Of a stretch of 64,000 bases of DNA, positions 28,224-38,057 are shown one piece after another. Below the pieces are notes generated by a model that searched no databases, had not been told where the DNA came from, and saw nothing but the letters and a program-made list of their open reading frames with translations. The DNA comes from Hydrogenispora ethanolica (GTDB taxonomy: Bacteria; Bacillota; UBA4882; UBA8346). Position numbers and translations under genes: made by a program. Numbering within the stretch: position 1 is the first letter of the stretch; every line of letters begins with the position of its first letter. Location: NCBI RefSeq assembly GCF_004340685.1, contig NZ_SLUN01000024.1:27886-91885 (forward strand). Reading direction: 5' to 3'.

Positions 28224-29612
28224 CTAAACCAACCCCAACGCCCGCGCAATCTGCGCGATGAGGAAACAGACCAGAACCGCCACTCCGGTGGGAATTAACG
28301 CGGCCAGTAATGTCCATTTCACGCTTTGAGTCTCCTTGCGAATGGTCAGCAACGTTGTGGCGCAGGGAAAATGCAGCAGCGAAAAAAGGATCATATTCAA
28401 GGCGGTCAACCAGGTCCACCCGTTATTGATCAGGAGCCGGCGCAGGGCATCAATACTGTCCAGCTCGAGCATGGCTCCCTGAGACATGTAACACATCATT
28501 AGAATGGGCACAACAATTTCATTGGCGGGTAAGCCCAATAAGAAAGCCAGGATAATAAAACCATCCAATCCAAGCAGCTGCCCAAAGCCTTGGAGCCAGC
28601 CTGCCAAGTACCCGATAATGCTGAGATCCCCGATATGAATATTGGCCAGTATCCAAGTTATCGCGCCGGCCGGCGCCGCTACGACAACGGCCCTCATTAA
28701 GACAAACAGCGTCCGGTCTAGCACGGAACGGATTAGCAACGACCCTACTTTCGGTATCCGATAGGGCGGGAGCTCCAAGGTAAATGTGGAAGGAATCCCT
28801 TTCAACAAGGTTTTTGACAAAAGCCACGATACCGATAAGGTAATCAGAACTCCCAGGACAACGACCACGGCTACCAACCCCGACGCGGCGAAACTGTTGT
28901 AACCGCTCACGAATGCCCCCATAAACACCGCCGCCATGGCGATCAGTGTCGGAAACCGTCCGTTGCACGGCACGAAATTGTTGGTCAGGATCGCGATCAT
29001 CCGCTCCCTGGGAGACTCGATAATCCGGCAGGCAATGATCCCCGCCGCGTTGCACCCAAATCCCATGCACATGGTGAGTACCTGTTTTCCGTGGGCGCCC
29101 GCTTTTTTAAAGAATTTATCCAGATTGAAAGCGACCCGGGGGAGATAGCCCAGATCCTCAAGGAATGTAAAAAGCGGGAAGAAGATGGCCATCGGCGGCA
29201 ACATCACCGATACCACCCAGGCTAAGCCACGATACATACCCAAAACTAAAACGCCATGCAGCCATGCTGGCGCACCCGCCCACCGGAAAAGCTCGGTTAA
29301 TTTATCTTGAAATCCAAAGAGGACATTGGCGATCATTTCAGAAGGAACATTTGCTCCGCTAATTGTCAACCAGAAAACCAGACCCAGTAAAGCAATCATT
29401 AATGGAAACCCAAAGATTTTCGATGTAACGACGTTATCGATCTTCTGGTCCAGATCGCGCTTGAGGTTCTGGCCCCTTACGACTTTCCCGGCAATCTCCT
29501 GGGCTTGCTGGTAAATGTCCTTTACAACCTGATCCCTTACGGCGCCCAATTGATTCCGGAGGATTTGGGCCTTGCTCATGATCTGATTGAAATCAATCTC
29601 TCCATTATTCAT
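28224..29612 (-). CDS. feoB: FeoB-type ferrous iron transporter, membrane subunit (split FeoB)
   Basis: A 462-residue protein equal to the C-terminal two thirds of FeoB. Residues 1-65 correspond to the helical linker after the G domain; the rest has the two Gate domains, including MLPPMAIFFPLFTFLEDLGYLPR and the cysteine motif MGFGCNAAG near residue 185 with PCNGR near 220. It overlaps the G-domain gene by 8 bases, so translation is probably coupled. It imports Fe(II) together with the separate GTPase and FeoA. Separate genes total 728 residues, the usual FeoB length. Confidence 0.92.
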   Translation of the reverse strand: MNNGEIDFNQIMSKAQILRNQLGAVRDQVVKDIYQQAQEIAGKVVRGQNLKRDLDQKIDNVVTSKIFGFPLMIALLGLVFWLTISGANVPSEMIANVLFGFQDKLTELFRWAGAPAWLHGVLVLGMYRGLAWVVSVMLPPMAIFFPLFTFLEDLGYLPRVAFNLDKFFKKAGAHGKQVLTMCMGFGCNAAGIIACRIIESPRERMIAILTNNFVPCNGRFPTLIAMAAVFMGAFVSGYNSFAASGLVAVVVVLGVLITLSVSWLLSKTLLKGIPSTFTLELPPYRIPKVGSLLIRSVLDRTLFVLMRAVVVAAPAGAITWILANIHIGDLSIIGYLAGWLQGFGQLLGLDGFIILAFLLGLPANEIVVPILMMCYMSQGAMLELDSIDALRRLLINNGWTWLTALNMILFSLLHFPCATTLLTIRKETQSVKWTLLAALIPTGVAVLVCFLIAQIARALGLV

Positions 29613-30405
29613 AACAGTGAGCCTCCCCGCGCCGGATGGCGAGTGGTTCTTGACGCTGATCCTTTTTCAGATGATGGAGCATCTCCGTAATCATCGTCGC
29701 ATCGCCATCCAAGAGACGCATTGCCGCCCAACGGCTATTGAACTTCCCCTGCAGCAAAGTTTCGACGTCGTTTTGGAGTTGGTTTATGGCATTCTCAATG
29801 CTTTCATTATAAATCAATGGGTGCGGGCAAATTGGTTTCTTTTCGATGGCCACTTTGTGGATGGCGTCTTTCAATTCTGTCAGTCCAACTTTATCCCTGG
29901 CTACCGCCGGGATAACCGGAATGCCCAGGATCTTTTCCAGCCCGGAACAGTCGATTGCAATGTTTTTCCGTTTTGCCTCATCGATGAGATTGACACAGAG
30001 AATCGTTTTCGTGGTGACCTCCATGACCTGTAAAACCAAGTTTAGGTTGCGTTCGATACAGGTGGCGTCCGCAACCACCACGGTGGCGTCGGGATTCCCA
30101 AAACAAATAAAGTCACGGGCCACTTGTTCGTCGGCCGAGTTGGCGAGGAGCGAGTAAGTTCCCGGCAGATCCACCAAGGTGATATTCTTGTTGCGATGCT
30201 GATAATTGCCCCTGGCTAAAATTACGGTTTTTCCGGGCCAATTGCCCGTATGCTGGTTGAGTCCAGTTAAGCCGTTAAAAACCGTGCTTTTTCCCGTATT
30301 CGGATTGCCTGCTAAGGCAATGATGGCATCGGCCTTGACCGATGACTGATTGAGTTCCTCCAGAAAAGCATGGATGCCGCTGGACTGGGCTGTAAGCCCC
30401 ATCAT
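29605..30405 (-). CDS. FeoB GTPase domain as a separate protein
   Basis: A 266-residue protein with the complete FeoB G domain: G1 GNPNTGKST (near residue 33), G2 TGNWPGKTV, G3 DLPGTYSL, G4 NLID and G5 near AVARDKVG, followed by part of the helical regulatory domain. In most bacteria this is the N-terminus of a single FeoB. The stop codon lies inside the start region of the membrane gene (overlap of 8 bases). GGAGGG precedes the double ATG. No repeat run or obvious indel marks the junction, so this looks like a real gene split rather than a sequencing error. Confidence 0.9.
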   Translation of the reverse strand: MMGLTAQSSGIHAFLEELNQSSVKADAIIALAGNPNTGKSTVFNGLTGLNQHTGNWPGKTVILARGNYQHRNKNITLVDLPGTYSLLANSADEQVARDFICFGNPDATVVVADATCIERNLNLVLQVMEVTTKTILCVNLIDEAKRKNIAIDCSGLEKILGIPVIPAVARDKVGLTELKDAIHKVAIEKKPICPHPLIYNESIENAINQLQNDVETLLQGKFNSRWAAMRLLDGDATMITEMLHHLKKDQRQEPLAIRRGEAHCYE

Positions 30406-30439
30406 ATTTCCCTCCTTATTTTGGTAGTGACGGAATTTT

Positions 30440-30682
30440 TTAATTTATGGAACGAACCTTAATTTGACGGCTCTCCTCCGAGCGCAAGGCGATGACCGCT
30501 CCGCGAATCATATAGGCTACTGGATCCCCGGCCGGACTTTTCCGGATTGCTTCCACGATTGTCGATGGCACCAGGCCCAGATCCAAAAGGCGATTCCGAG
30601 TCGCTCCCTCTGAGCCGACATGTATCACTTGCGCTATCTTTCCCATTGGCAGACAGGTTAATTCAAATTCGGCCACACTCAT
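30440..30682 (-). CDS. feoA: FeoA, SH3-like accessory protein of ferrous iron transport
   Basis: An 80-residue cytoplasmic SH3-fold protein that supports FeoB. Typical residues include LTCLPMGKIAQVIHV, LLDLGLVPSTIVEAIRK and a C-terminal basic strand. The ATG at 30682 is chosen for AAAGGAG 8 bases upstream. It is the first gene of feoA-feoB(G)-feoB(membrane), separated from the next gene by about 34 bp. Confidence 0.9.
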   Translation of the reverse strand: MSVAEFELTCLPMGKIAQVIHVGSEGATRNRLLDLGLVPSTIVEAIRKSPAGDPVAYMIRGAVIALRSEESRQIKVRSIN

Positions 30683-30857
30683 TCCAGACACTCCTTTACC
30701 AGATTTATCGCGAAGTTGCCGGACTCAAAACTTATCCGGACACCCGAAAAGTTTTGCTTTAGGCTAACTCAATGCCAGTATATGAAGGGGTATAAAGGCA
30801 TGTTACTAAAGGCACAAAAATGAAGTCAAAAAATTTCGCTTTCTCTTAAAATGACTA

Positions 30858-30985
30858 AAGCGTTGCGATAAACCCCGTCCGAAGGCCAGAGCGGATACAA
30901 AAGCTCAGAGAAGCAAGGGATCAAGTCGATTTTTAATTCTTTGAAAGAGTGATTTCCGAATTTGAGGACTTTATCACATGGCTTC
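30858..30985. mobile_element. Family A MITE, copy 3 (128 bp)
   Basis: Starts AAGCGTTGCGATAAA, ends TTATCACATGGCTTC, flanked by TA (30856-30857 and 30986-30987). Same orientation as the copy at 5513. More diverged than the others in its left arm. It lies in the 481-bp gap between feoA and the YibE/F gene, which shows no other gene apart from a small hairpin at 31010-31023. Confidence 0.8.
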
Positions 30986-31163
30986 TAAAATCTTTTTTTA
31001 TTAAAAAAACTGCCTTCTGGCAGCTCTCTTCCTTCAAAGGTCAAAGTAAACCAAGTATAGAATCTTCACGCGCTTCATAGTTATGTCTTGGGTTATGAAT
31101 TGTACAAGTTCTCTACAGGCTATGGAAAGCTTTTAATGGCTGGACTTCGTAAGGAGTGGTCGG

Positions 31164-31607
31164 ATGAAAAAAATAAGTAGAATTTCGATGATCTTATTTT
31201 TGCTGTTTCTGGTAGCTTCTTCGGTTTTCGGAAATAGCCATGAACAGAGTATATATCAAGCTAGAGTCATACAGGTGGACAATACCCCAAAAAGCCCTGC
31301 AGAAATTCAACAGGTATTGATCCTAAAATTCATGGATGGTCCCTATACCGGTAAAACGACTAAAATCATTCATGAATTCAACGGCCATCCGACCGATCTT
31401 CAGTATTCAGCCGGTCATTTAGTCTTTATTCAGGAGTTTAATGACGTTTCACACCGACGCTTTGTCATTACCGGTCCGGTACGTGATGATGGGCTTTATA
31501 TTTTAATCGCTATTTTTTTGGCATCCGTCGTCATTATCGCCGGATTCCAGGGGATTCGCTCGATTATCAGCTTGAGTTTGATTTTCATGGTCATTTTTAT
31601 GTTTTAG
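31164..31607 (+). CDS. YibE/F family membrane protein, N-terminal part (frameshifted gene)
   Basis: A 147-residue product: signal-like hydrophobic segment at residues 7-23, an extracytoplasmic beta-rich domain (residues 30-110) and the first two transmembrane helices of the YibE/F family. AAGGAG lies 7 bases before the ATG. The reading frame stops at TAG within the third helix, yet the next frame continues the same family sequence without a gap. This is therefore the front half of one gene of about 355 codons. Function of the family is unknown. Confidence 0.75.
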   Translation: MKKISRISMILFLLFLVASSVFGNSHEQSIYQARVIQVDNTPKSPAEIQQVLILKFMDGPYTGKTTKIIHEFNGHPTDLQYSAGHLVFIQEFNDVSHRRFVITGPVRDDGLYILIAIFLASVVIIAGFQGIRSIISLSLIFMVIFMF

Positions 31608-31612
31608 TCCCC

Positions 31613-32233
31613 TTGGTGATTCGGGGAGCCAATCCCATCATGGTTACATTAATATTAGCGGCCCTTTCCACTATTTTTACTATCTTTTTTGTAAGCGGAA
31701 TCAATCAGAAGACAGTAGCTGCCGTCATCGGCACAATCAGCGGTGTTGTCACTGCCGGCTTTTTAGCGTGGCATTTTGGGAATATGATTTTATTGACGGG
31801 TTATAGCGACGAATCCGTCCAAATGTTGCAATACACATCTACTGCTGCCAATTTTAAGGGCTTACTCTTCTCCGGAATTGTGATCGGCGCTTTGGGCGCC
31901 ATTATGGATATTTCAGTTTCGATTGCTTCATCCATCACCGAGATAAAACAGTCTAACCCTCAAATCAGCTTCAACTCCCTTATTGCCAGTGGTTTTAGAG
32001 TGGGGAAAGACGCGATTAGTACGATGACCAATACATTAATCCTGGCTTATGTGGGCAGTTCGTTCCCGCTTTTGATGTTGTATCAAATACACCACACCCC
32101 TTATGACAAAATCATCAATAACGATGCCGTGGCGTCGGAAATCGTCCGGATGTTTGCCGGGAGTATCGGATTATTGGCTGCCGTTCCCATCACAGTCTTT
32201 ATTTCCGCCTTTTTAAGTTATAATGATTCTTGA
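31613..32233 (+). CDS. YibE/F family membrane protein, C-terminal part (frameshifted gene)
   Basis: The other half of the broken YibE/F gene, with about five transmembrane helices and the family block GALGAIMDISVSIASSITEI. In this frame the codons just upstream read VLVPLVIRGANP, which fits the family directly after the last residues of the upstream half, so a one-base change around 31590-31607 (near T runs TTTTT and TTTT) separated them. The only start available, TTG at 31613, has no ribosome binding site. Probably not made as a separate protein. Confidence 0.7.
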   Translation: MVIRGANPIMVTLILAALSTIFTIFFVSGINQKTVAAVIGTISGVVTAGFLAWHFGNMILLTGYSDESVQMLQYTSTAANFKGLLFSGIVIGALGAIMDISVSIASSITEIKQSNPQISFNSLIASGFRVGKDAISTMTNTLILAYVGSSFPLLMLYQIHHTPYDKIINNDAVASEIVRMFAGSIGLLAAVPITVFISAFLSYNDS

Positions 32234-32271
32234 ATCACATGATTTGCGAAAAAGCGGTGAAGTGTTCGTTA

Positions 32272-32421
32272 GAGTCTACTGAGCGACTGAAAGAGCTCTT
32301 TCAGCCACCCAAAGCGATCCGTCATTCACAAAACGTTCTCTTTCAGCTCCTCAACCCGATCCCTTATCCGCAAAACGACGCCCAAAGAAAAGAGAGCTCT
32401 TCCCTTTGAGCTCTCTACAAT
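32272..32421. repeat. Trailer fragment of the 63-bp repeat cassette
   Basis: About 150 bases match the trailer of the cassettes at 13915 and 55360 (CACCCAAAGCGATCCGTCA..., then the hairpin GAGAGCTC / GAGCTCTC at 32392-32415), but only a partial last unit precedes it. On the minus strand the hairpin is followed by a T-rich stretch and could act as a terminator for the sulfatase operon that ends at 32482 (inference; it lies in the right place). Confidence 0.75.
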
Positions 32422-32481
32422 CACGCCAGCGGCAGGCTGAGCAGCACTAAATGAAGACCGTATTCAAACCAATCCCTCAAC

Positions 32482-34083
32482 TCAGATTACTTTGGGCATC
32501 ACCCGGGCGCGCTCCGGATTTTTGCTCCACCTTTCGGAATCGTCCCCTCCGGCTTCTCTTTCCCATCGTTTGACTAACGCAATATTGGTCAGGTAGTTTT
32601 GGTGGTTTTGCACCACGGTTTCCGGGTCCCAATCTTTTCGGGCTATCTCTTTCATTTCTTGGACGATATCCGGGTGTTGAGCCGCGATATTGTACTTTTC
32701 CTCCGGATCGCCGCTCAGGTCGAACAACAAGTCATATTCTTCATAACCAATATAGGTGATATATTTATATTTCCCCTTCCGGACCATTCTGGAGACGACG
32801 GTCTGTAGCCCGATCTCATCGGGATTACCCCCTGTCCTCAGAATGTGTCTGGACAAAATCTTCTCAAATCCGGGGATTGTGGAATTTTCGACACTGTGCG
32901 GCATCAAGGAGGTTAATTCCTTGATCTTCGCGGCGTACTTCTCCAGCATCGCCTCAGAAAATCCCGGGATTACGGTATTGATTGCCTCACACAGTACAGC
33001 CCGGTCCTTATCGTTTTCATTGCCCGTTAATTCAGGAACAAGGCTTCTGCCATCCTGAACCGGCGGAGGATTGGTGCCCGCGAGCTCACATAAGGTAGGT
33101 CCAAGATCCATGATGCTGACCGGAGTATTGATTTTGAGGCCCTTCTTGATACCTTTTCCCGCTACGATAAACGGGATTCTGGCCGCGGTCTCGAAATGGG
33201 TTTCCTTGCCGAATATTTTCCGTTCTCCGGCTTGATCGCCATGGTCGGAAAGATAAGTAAATACGCCCTCCCGGTTATTCCTTTCAAGATACTGGTTAAA
33301 GGCATCCCGTACCAATCCCAGATTGGCATCACAATTCTCGATCAAGCCAAAATAGGCGGCCCTTGCCCGAATCATAACCTCTTCCGGTACATCCAGTACC
33401 CTTTCCATGAGCACCGGATTCAGATATTCCGGAACGTTCCTGAAGGAGTCCGGAACCTTCATTCTTTCCTTATGGTAGAGGTAATTCTCGACCGGTGCAA
33501 TATATGGGAAATGCGGGGCATAGACGCCGACAACAATACATTGCGGCTTCTCATGATCCTGGCCCAGATATGCCAATGCCGCGCGGACCACGTCTTTATC
33601 ATACTCCATAACCGGCGAGTCCCCTCCGCCGGCCACGTTCAGACACCATGGATCAGCAAAGCCCGATTGAGTGACACCTCTTTCCGCCTTCAGCTTTTGC
33701 ATGGGCCGGTTCCAAGTGACAGGCGACATGTCCCCTACCAGTCTCTTCGTAAAACCGTGGCGCTGGTTGGTCCCGACGAACATCATCCGGCCGATGAGCA
33801 CCGTCTCATATCCGGCGGCGACCAGTGAATGCAAAAAAGTCGCCGAAGTTTCCGGAATCGCGCCGTCATTGGAGAATACTCCCGTCTTTGTGGGCAACTT
33901 GCCCATCAACATGGAGATCCTGGCCGGCACGCATAAGGGGCAGGAGGTATAAGCCGCCGCAAAAGAGGTGCCATTCTCACATAGTTTCTCCATATTGGGA
34001 GTTCTGGCCGGCCCTCCTTCATATGAGGAGAACCCGGGGGTGTGTTCATCGCTCATAAAGACTAACAAATCCGGTTTTGACAT
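32482..34083 (-). CDS. Type I sulfatase (formylglycine-dependent), cytoplasmic
   Basis: A 533-residue sulfatase cleaving a sulfate ester, probably from a carbohydrate. The activation motif C-V-P-A-R starts at C51, which must be converted to formylglycine by a maturase not encoded here. Metal-site residues include D12 and the SDHGD segment near 290. There is no signal peptide, so it acts on imported material. The start at 34083 (before SKPDLLVF) is a compromise: AAAGGA is 12 bases upstream. It is the last gene of the minus-strand sugar operon, 81 bp after the second sulfatase gene. Confidence 0.9.
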   Translation of the reverse strand: MSKPDLLVFMSDEHTPGFSSYEGGPARTPNMEKLCENGTSFAAAYTSCPLCVPARISMLMGKLPTKTGVFSNDGAIPETSATFLHSLVAAGYETVLIGRMMFVGTNQRHGFTKRLVGDMSPVTWNRPMQKLKAERGVTQSGFADPWCLNVAGGGDSPVMEYDKDVVRAALAYLGQDHEKPQCIVVGVYAPHFPYIAPVENYLYHKERMKVPDSFRNVPEYLNPVLMERVLDVPEEVMIRARAAYFGLIENCDANLGLVRDAFNQYLERNNREGVFTYLSDHGDQAGERKIFGKETHFETAARIPFIVAGKGIKKGLKINTPVSIMDLGPTLCELAGTNPPPVQDGRSLVPELTGNENDKDRAVLCEAINTVIPGFSEAMLEKYAAKIKELTSLMPHSVENSTIPGFEKILSRHILRTGGNPDEIGLQTVVSRMVRKGKYKYITYIGYEEYDLLFDLSGDPEEKYNIAAQHPDIVQEMKEIARKDWDPETVVQNHQNYLTNIALVKRWEREAGGDDSERWSKNPERARVMPKVI

Positions 34084-34164
34084 TCGTCCATGCATTCCTT
34101 TCAATTTGAATTGGGAGGAAGTCCGATCTGATCATGATGGCTTTTATCATTTCAAATGATATCC

Positions 34165-35664
34165 TCAGACCAGGCCCAGCCTTTCCAGCTGCTCTTCCGG
34201 AGCGTCATGTTTCCGCAGCGTTCCAATTAAAGCTTGGACCATTTGCGCTTCGATCGCTCCATCGACGCTCGGGTGTTCCTGCGCATAATCTTTTGCGATG
34301 TCAAACAATAAATTCCGCTCAAGCAAATCGCTCCGCCGGTTGAATGCCTGAGTTTGATCCTGAAGCCGCACCACGTTGCCGGGAATTTTAAAAACGGGAT
34401 AAGAGGTCCAGGTTAAAAACCGGCCGGTTTCGATCTTGGATATATCACTCAGGCAGCTGTTATTTAAATATTGGTTTAGCGTGGTCGGCATCGCGGTGTA
34501 TAGATATAACGGATCATTGGACTTTCTGACCGCGGCGCGGAAATAGCTATACCGTCCGTCGGTAATATTGACATCCCTGCCGAAATAGCCGTAAAGAGCG
34601 TACTCCCGAATCCGTGCCGAAGGTGCGTTGACCAATGACAGCCACGAACCGCCATGAAGTTTATTGGGGCATTCCCGCGCTTCAATTCCGAAATACTCCA
34701 ACAGCGTCGGCAAAAGATCAATATTCTGGGTTAACGCTCCGACCCGGCTGCCGCTGTATTGATCCCCGGGAAGATGCAGCATCAAAGGGATATGAAATAC
34801 CTCGTTATAAGCCGGCATATAATTTTTGGCCATCAATCCGTGCTCACCCAACATATAGCCGTGATCCGCCGTTAAGGCCACCAGCGTGTCATCCCACAGC
34901 TTCTGCCGGTCCATCACATCCAGCACTTTGCCGAACCAGTGATCGGCCATGGTCAATAACGCCGCATACCGTTTCCGGATATGCTCCAACGCCTCGGACG
35001 GCACATTAACCGGTTTGTATTCGGGCCATTGATATAACGGACCGGCATAGCGATCGTCGTATTGCGCCAAATATTCCGGCGGGAAATCAAACGGTTCATG
35101 GGGATCGAACACTTCGACCCAGAGGAGATAATTATCGGCATCCCGGTTGTTCTCCAACCACTCCGCAGCCGCCCGCAAGGTCATGGGTCCGGGATAATCC
35201 TGCTCGTGACGGAATTTCATCCGATTCAGTCCGTATTGAGGAGTAAATTTCCCGAGGTGCAGCGGAAGTTCGTCTTTATTGACCCGGGATACCCAAGGGT
35301 CATTTTCCTGACCGCGGATACAGTCCCAGGTATCGAATTGCTGACAATAATTCTCGCCGCCGATCCGCAAATAGTGGTAATGATCCGTAGCCATATGGGT
35401 GAAAATGCCATGTTGCCGCAGGGCTTGCGGCAGCGTATAATCAAACGGTTCAATCGGTCCCCAATTCCGTTCGAGAAAATTCAGCCTGCCGGTGAAAAGG
35501 TCGCGGCGGGCCGGTACACACGGGGCGGAACCCACCCAATGATTGTCAAAAATCACGGACCGTGCGGCGAATCGCCTAAAATTGGGCGCATGGACCCAAT
35601 CATTCCCGTAGGAAGGTAAGTACCGCCGGTTAAGCGTGTCAAATAAAAATACGATGGCCTTCAT
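34165..35664 (-). CDS. Type I sulfatase (formylglycine-dependent), cytoplasmic
   Basis: A 499-residue sulfatase only distantly similar to its neighbour. The motif C-V-P-A-R starts at C49, metal ligand D9 lies in FLFDTLNRR, and TADHGYMLGEHGL near residue 265 is the second metal-binding block. No signal peptide is present. The pairing of two different sulfatases suggests a substrate with sulfates at two positions. It follows the epimerase gene by 46 bp. Confidence 0.9.
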   Translation of the reverse strand: MKAIVFLFDTLNRRYLPSYGNDWVHAPNFRRFAARSVIFDNHWVGSAPCVPARRDLFTGRLNFLERNWGPIEPFDYTLPQALRQHGIFTHMATDHYHYLRIGGENYCQQFDTWDCIRGQENDPWVSRVNKDELPLHLGKFTPQYGLNRMKFRHEQDYPGPMTLRAAAEWLENNRDADNYLLWVEVFDPHEPFDFPPEYLAQYDDRYAGPLYQWPEYKPVNVPSEALEHIRKRYAALLTMADHWFGKVLDVMDRQKLWDDTLVALTADHGYMLGEHGLMAKNYMPAYNEVFHIPLMLHLPGDQYSGSRVGALTQNIDLLPTLLEYFGIEARECPNKLHGGSWLSLVNAPSARIREYALYGYFGRDVNITDGRYSYFRAAVRKSNDPLYLYTAMPTTLNQYLNNSCLSDISKIETGRFLTWTSYPVFKIPGNVVRLQDQTQAFNRRSDLLERNLLFDIAKDYAQEHPSVDGAIEAQMVQALIGTLRKHDAPEEQLERLGLV

Positions 35665-35710
35665 TCTCCATTAACCTTTCATCTTATCCATACAACCGGT
35701 CCATTCTTAT

Positions 35711-36592
35711 TTACAGGCAGGTAATGTCATAACTGCAGATAAAGCATTCTCCCGGAGCAAGTCCTTGGATACCCGGTTTATGCTCCAATTCATCCGCGGA
35801 ATCGGCAATGACGCTGGTGATGCCGTACCAAGGCTCTATACAGACAAACGGCGCCTGATTGGCAGGCGACCATATTCCCAAATACGGGAACCCCGGGAAT
35901 CGCAGTCTGACCTGTTTACCGCTTTTTTGATCTTCCAAGGTAACTTGCTCTGATGTAAGGTTCTTCATGATATATACCTTGGCATTGCTGTCAAAATCGA
36001 CTGTAGCCAGGTCAATGATATTTTGATCGCTTAAAAACGGTTCTTCCCGGCCCGTTAAATAACCCAGTTCATTCACCAGGCGATTGACTGTCTCGTTTCT
36101 CTCAAAAATCAACCGGCCCGCTTTTTTACCTTCCGAATTTAAACTGCAATGAAACCCGGGATGTCCGCCAATCGAAAACCACATTTGCCGGGAACCGGTA
36201 TTTTCCACGCGATATTCCGTGGTTATCGTTGAATTTTGCAGCCGGTAACGAACGTCTAGCCGGAACTCAAACGGATATTGAGATAAAGTCGCCTGGCTAT
36301 GGGTCAAGGAAAAACTGATTTCGTCGGCATCGTTTTGCCAGCATTCAAAGTCCGATTTTGCCGCAAAGCCGTGCCGTTGCATGCGGTATTCTTTTCCGTC
36401 ATACCGATATTTTCCCTGATTTAAATTGCCGATGATCGGAAAGAGAACCGGCGCTCGGCTCCCCCAAAACGCCGGTTCTCCCTGCCACAAATATGGATAC
36501 CCATCGGATTTTCCGATTACCTCAAGAAGCTCTGCCCCCTTTTTAGAAACTACCATCTTTAAAAAATCATTTTCCAATGTGTATATTTCCAA
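35711..36592 (-). CDS. Aldose 1-epimerase family protein (LacX-like)
   Basis: A 293-residue galactose mutarotase-like protein interconverting sugar anomers, with GAELLEVIGKSDGYPYLWQGEPAFWG at the N-terminus, the family histidine in RMQRHGFA and the second in IGGHPGFHC. TTG at 36592 is chosen as start (GGGAG 9 bases upstream); longer readings overlap the end of the binding-protein gene. Its place between the binding protein and the sulfatases ties it to processing the imported sugar. Confidence 0.88.
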   Translation of the reverse strand: MEIYTLENDFLKMVVSKKGAELLEVIGKSDGYPYLWQGEPAFWGSRAPVLFPIIGNLNQGKYRYDGKEYRMQRHGFAAKSDFECWQNDADEISFSLTHSQATLSQYPFEFRLDVRYRLQNSTITTEYRVENTGSRQMWFSIGGHPGFHCSLNSEGKKAGRLIFERNETVNRLVNELGYLTGREEPFLSDQNIIDLATVDFDSNAKVYIMKNLTSEQVTLEDQKSGKQVRLRFPGFPYLGIWSPANQAPFVCIEPWYGITSVIADSADELEHKPGIQGLAPGECFICSYDITCL

Positions 36593-36659
36593 CAGGACAC
36601 ACTCCCTTTGATAATCAATCCGTTGGGTAATCCATGCCAAAACGGGGTCTTCATAACAG

Positions 36660-37943
36660 TTATTTCCCAAAAATCCCCTCAAGTTCTTTCTTTATGGAAA
36701 GATCGATTTCTTTCAAAGCCTGCATCGGCGTTTTTCTACCGGTGTATACTTGTTCATAAGCGCTCCGGATAAATTTGGTAAAAATACTAGACCAAGATGT
36801 AACCGGCATCCCTTTTCCATATTGGGTATATTCCACGATTGCCTTATTTAATTTGGGATTTAACTGAATGTAATCATCTTCTAATGATTTGCGGACAACG
36901 GGGATATTTATTTCTTTGGCGCGCTTCATCATCTGTTCCTTGCTCATCATAAACTTGATAAATTCCCAGGACTGGTTCTTATATTTTGATTTCGCGCCCA
37001 TGGTAAAGAGGCGATAACCACAGAAAGCGGATTTGGCATTTTTCTTGAGAACCGGCGCATAGGCCAATTTGTCACTCATCGAGGAATCTTTCGCCAAAAG
37101 CTTGCTGATTTGGCCGATGTTAATAAAACACATCGCCGCATTTCCTTTCATGAAAGGGAAATCGTCCAGTTTTGCACCATCATAGGGAATCGACTGATCC
37201 TTCATGCTTGTCATAAACTCTAAGGCATCGGCACTCTTTTTATTTACGAAAGCGGTCTTTTCTTTTCGCTCGTCAATTACCAAGGAGCCTGCCTGACGCA
37301 TAAAAGCCAGTAAAGAGGTTTCGGCATCAATCGCCGGCACATCATATCCTGAACGAATGACAGCCCCGGAACTGTCTTTTTTGACCAACTTATAAGCATA
37401 CTGACGGAGTTCTTCCCAAGTCGTCGGCGGTTTCGCCGGATCCAAGCCTGCTTCTTTAAAGTAGTCAGTCCGGTAAGTCAAAATTTGTGGAGCAGGATAA
37501 TAACCAATTCCATATTGTTTTCCTTTATAGGCGCCGACATTCAACGCGCTTTCCATCAAATCTCCCTTTTCACTCCATTGCCTGAGATACGGACGCAAAT
37601 CGGCAAAATCGCCCTTCGACCCCCTGGTTCCGATGAATACTAAATACGAGGAGAAAACATCCGGGTAATCGTTATTCAACAGTGCCGCGTTTAATTTCAA
37701 TTCAACATCCGTATTATTGGTGGGCAATCTCGTGATTTCCACCTTGATTTGGGGATACATTTTTTCAAACTCTTTGACTGCATCCATAAAATAGGCATCA
37801 TTGACCGTTCCCTCGGTTGGAAACCAAAACTTAATGGTAGCCGCATCTAATTTCTTCGCTCCTTGAGCGATTCCTGATTCGCTGAAAAATAGCCCAAGCG
37901 TCGAAACCAATACCAATATCAAAGCCAGTACTTTTTTCATCAT
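36660..37943 (-). CDS. ABC transporter sugar-binding protein (family 1)
   Basis: A 427-residue extracytoplasmic binding protein: signal peptide residues 1-30 (KKVLALILVLVSTLGLFF), then a MalE-like fold starting near TIKFWFPTEGT. No lipobox cysteine is evident. GGGAGG lies 7 bases before ATG at 37943. It is third in its operon, after both permease genes, the reverse of the first locus. Ligand probably a sulfated oligosaccharide, judged only from the downstream sulfatases. Confidence 0.9.
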   Translation of the reverse strand: MMKKVLALILVLVSTLGLFFSESGIAQGAKKLDAATIKFWFPTEGTVNDAYFMDAVKEFEKMYPQIKVEITRLPTNNTDVELKLNAALLNNDYPDVFSSYLVFIGTRGSKGDFADLRPYLRQWSEKGDLMESALNVGAYKGKQYGIGYYPAPQILTYRTDYFKEAGLDPAKPPTTWEELRQYAYKLVKKDSSGAVIRSGYDVPAIDAETSLLAFMRQAGSLVIDERKEKTAFVNKKSADALEFMTSMKDQSIPYDGAKLDDFPFMKGNAAMCFINIGQISKLLAKDSSMSDKLAYAPVLKKNAKSAFCGYRLFTMGAKSKYKNQSWEFIKFMMSKEQMMKRAKEINIPVVRKSLEDDYIQLNPKLNKAIVEYTQYGKGMPVTSWSSIFTKFIRSAYEQVYTGRKTPMQALKEIDLSIKKELEGIFGK

Positions 37944-38057
37944 TCCTCTACCTCCCAATTTTCAAGTAAAATACCGCTACTTTTGCATATTTTGTTTTGA
38001 CACCACCTTCTCCTCCCTTAAACTTGATCCAGTCTCAAGATTCCGTGAATTGTGTCC

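Noticed and set aside
31003..31023. Minus-strand terminator (CTGCC/GGCAG hairpin with T run)
   Set aside because: Only a 5-bp stem and no minus-strand gene upstream that it could end.
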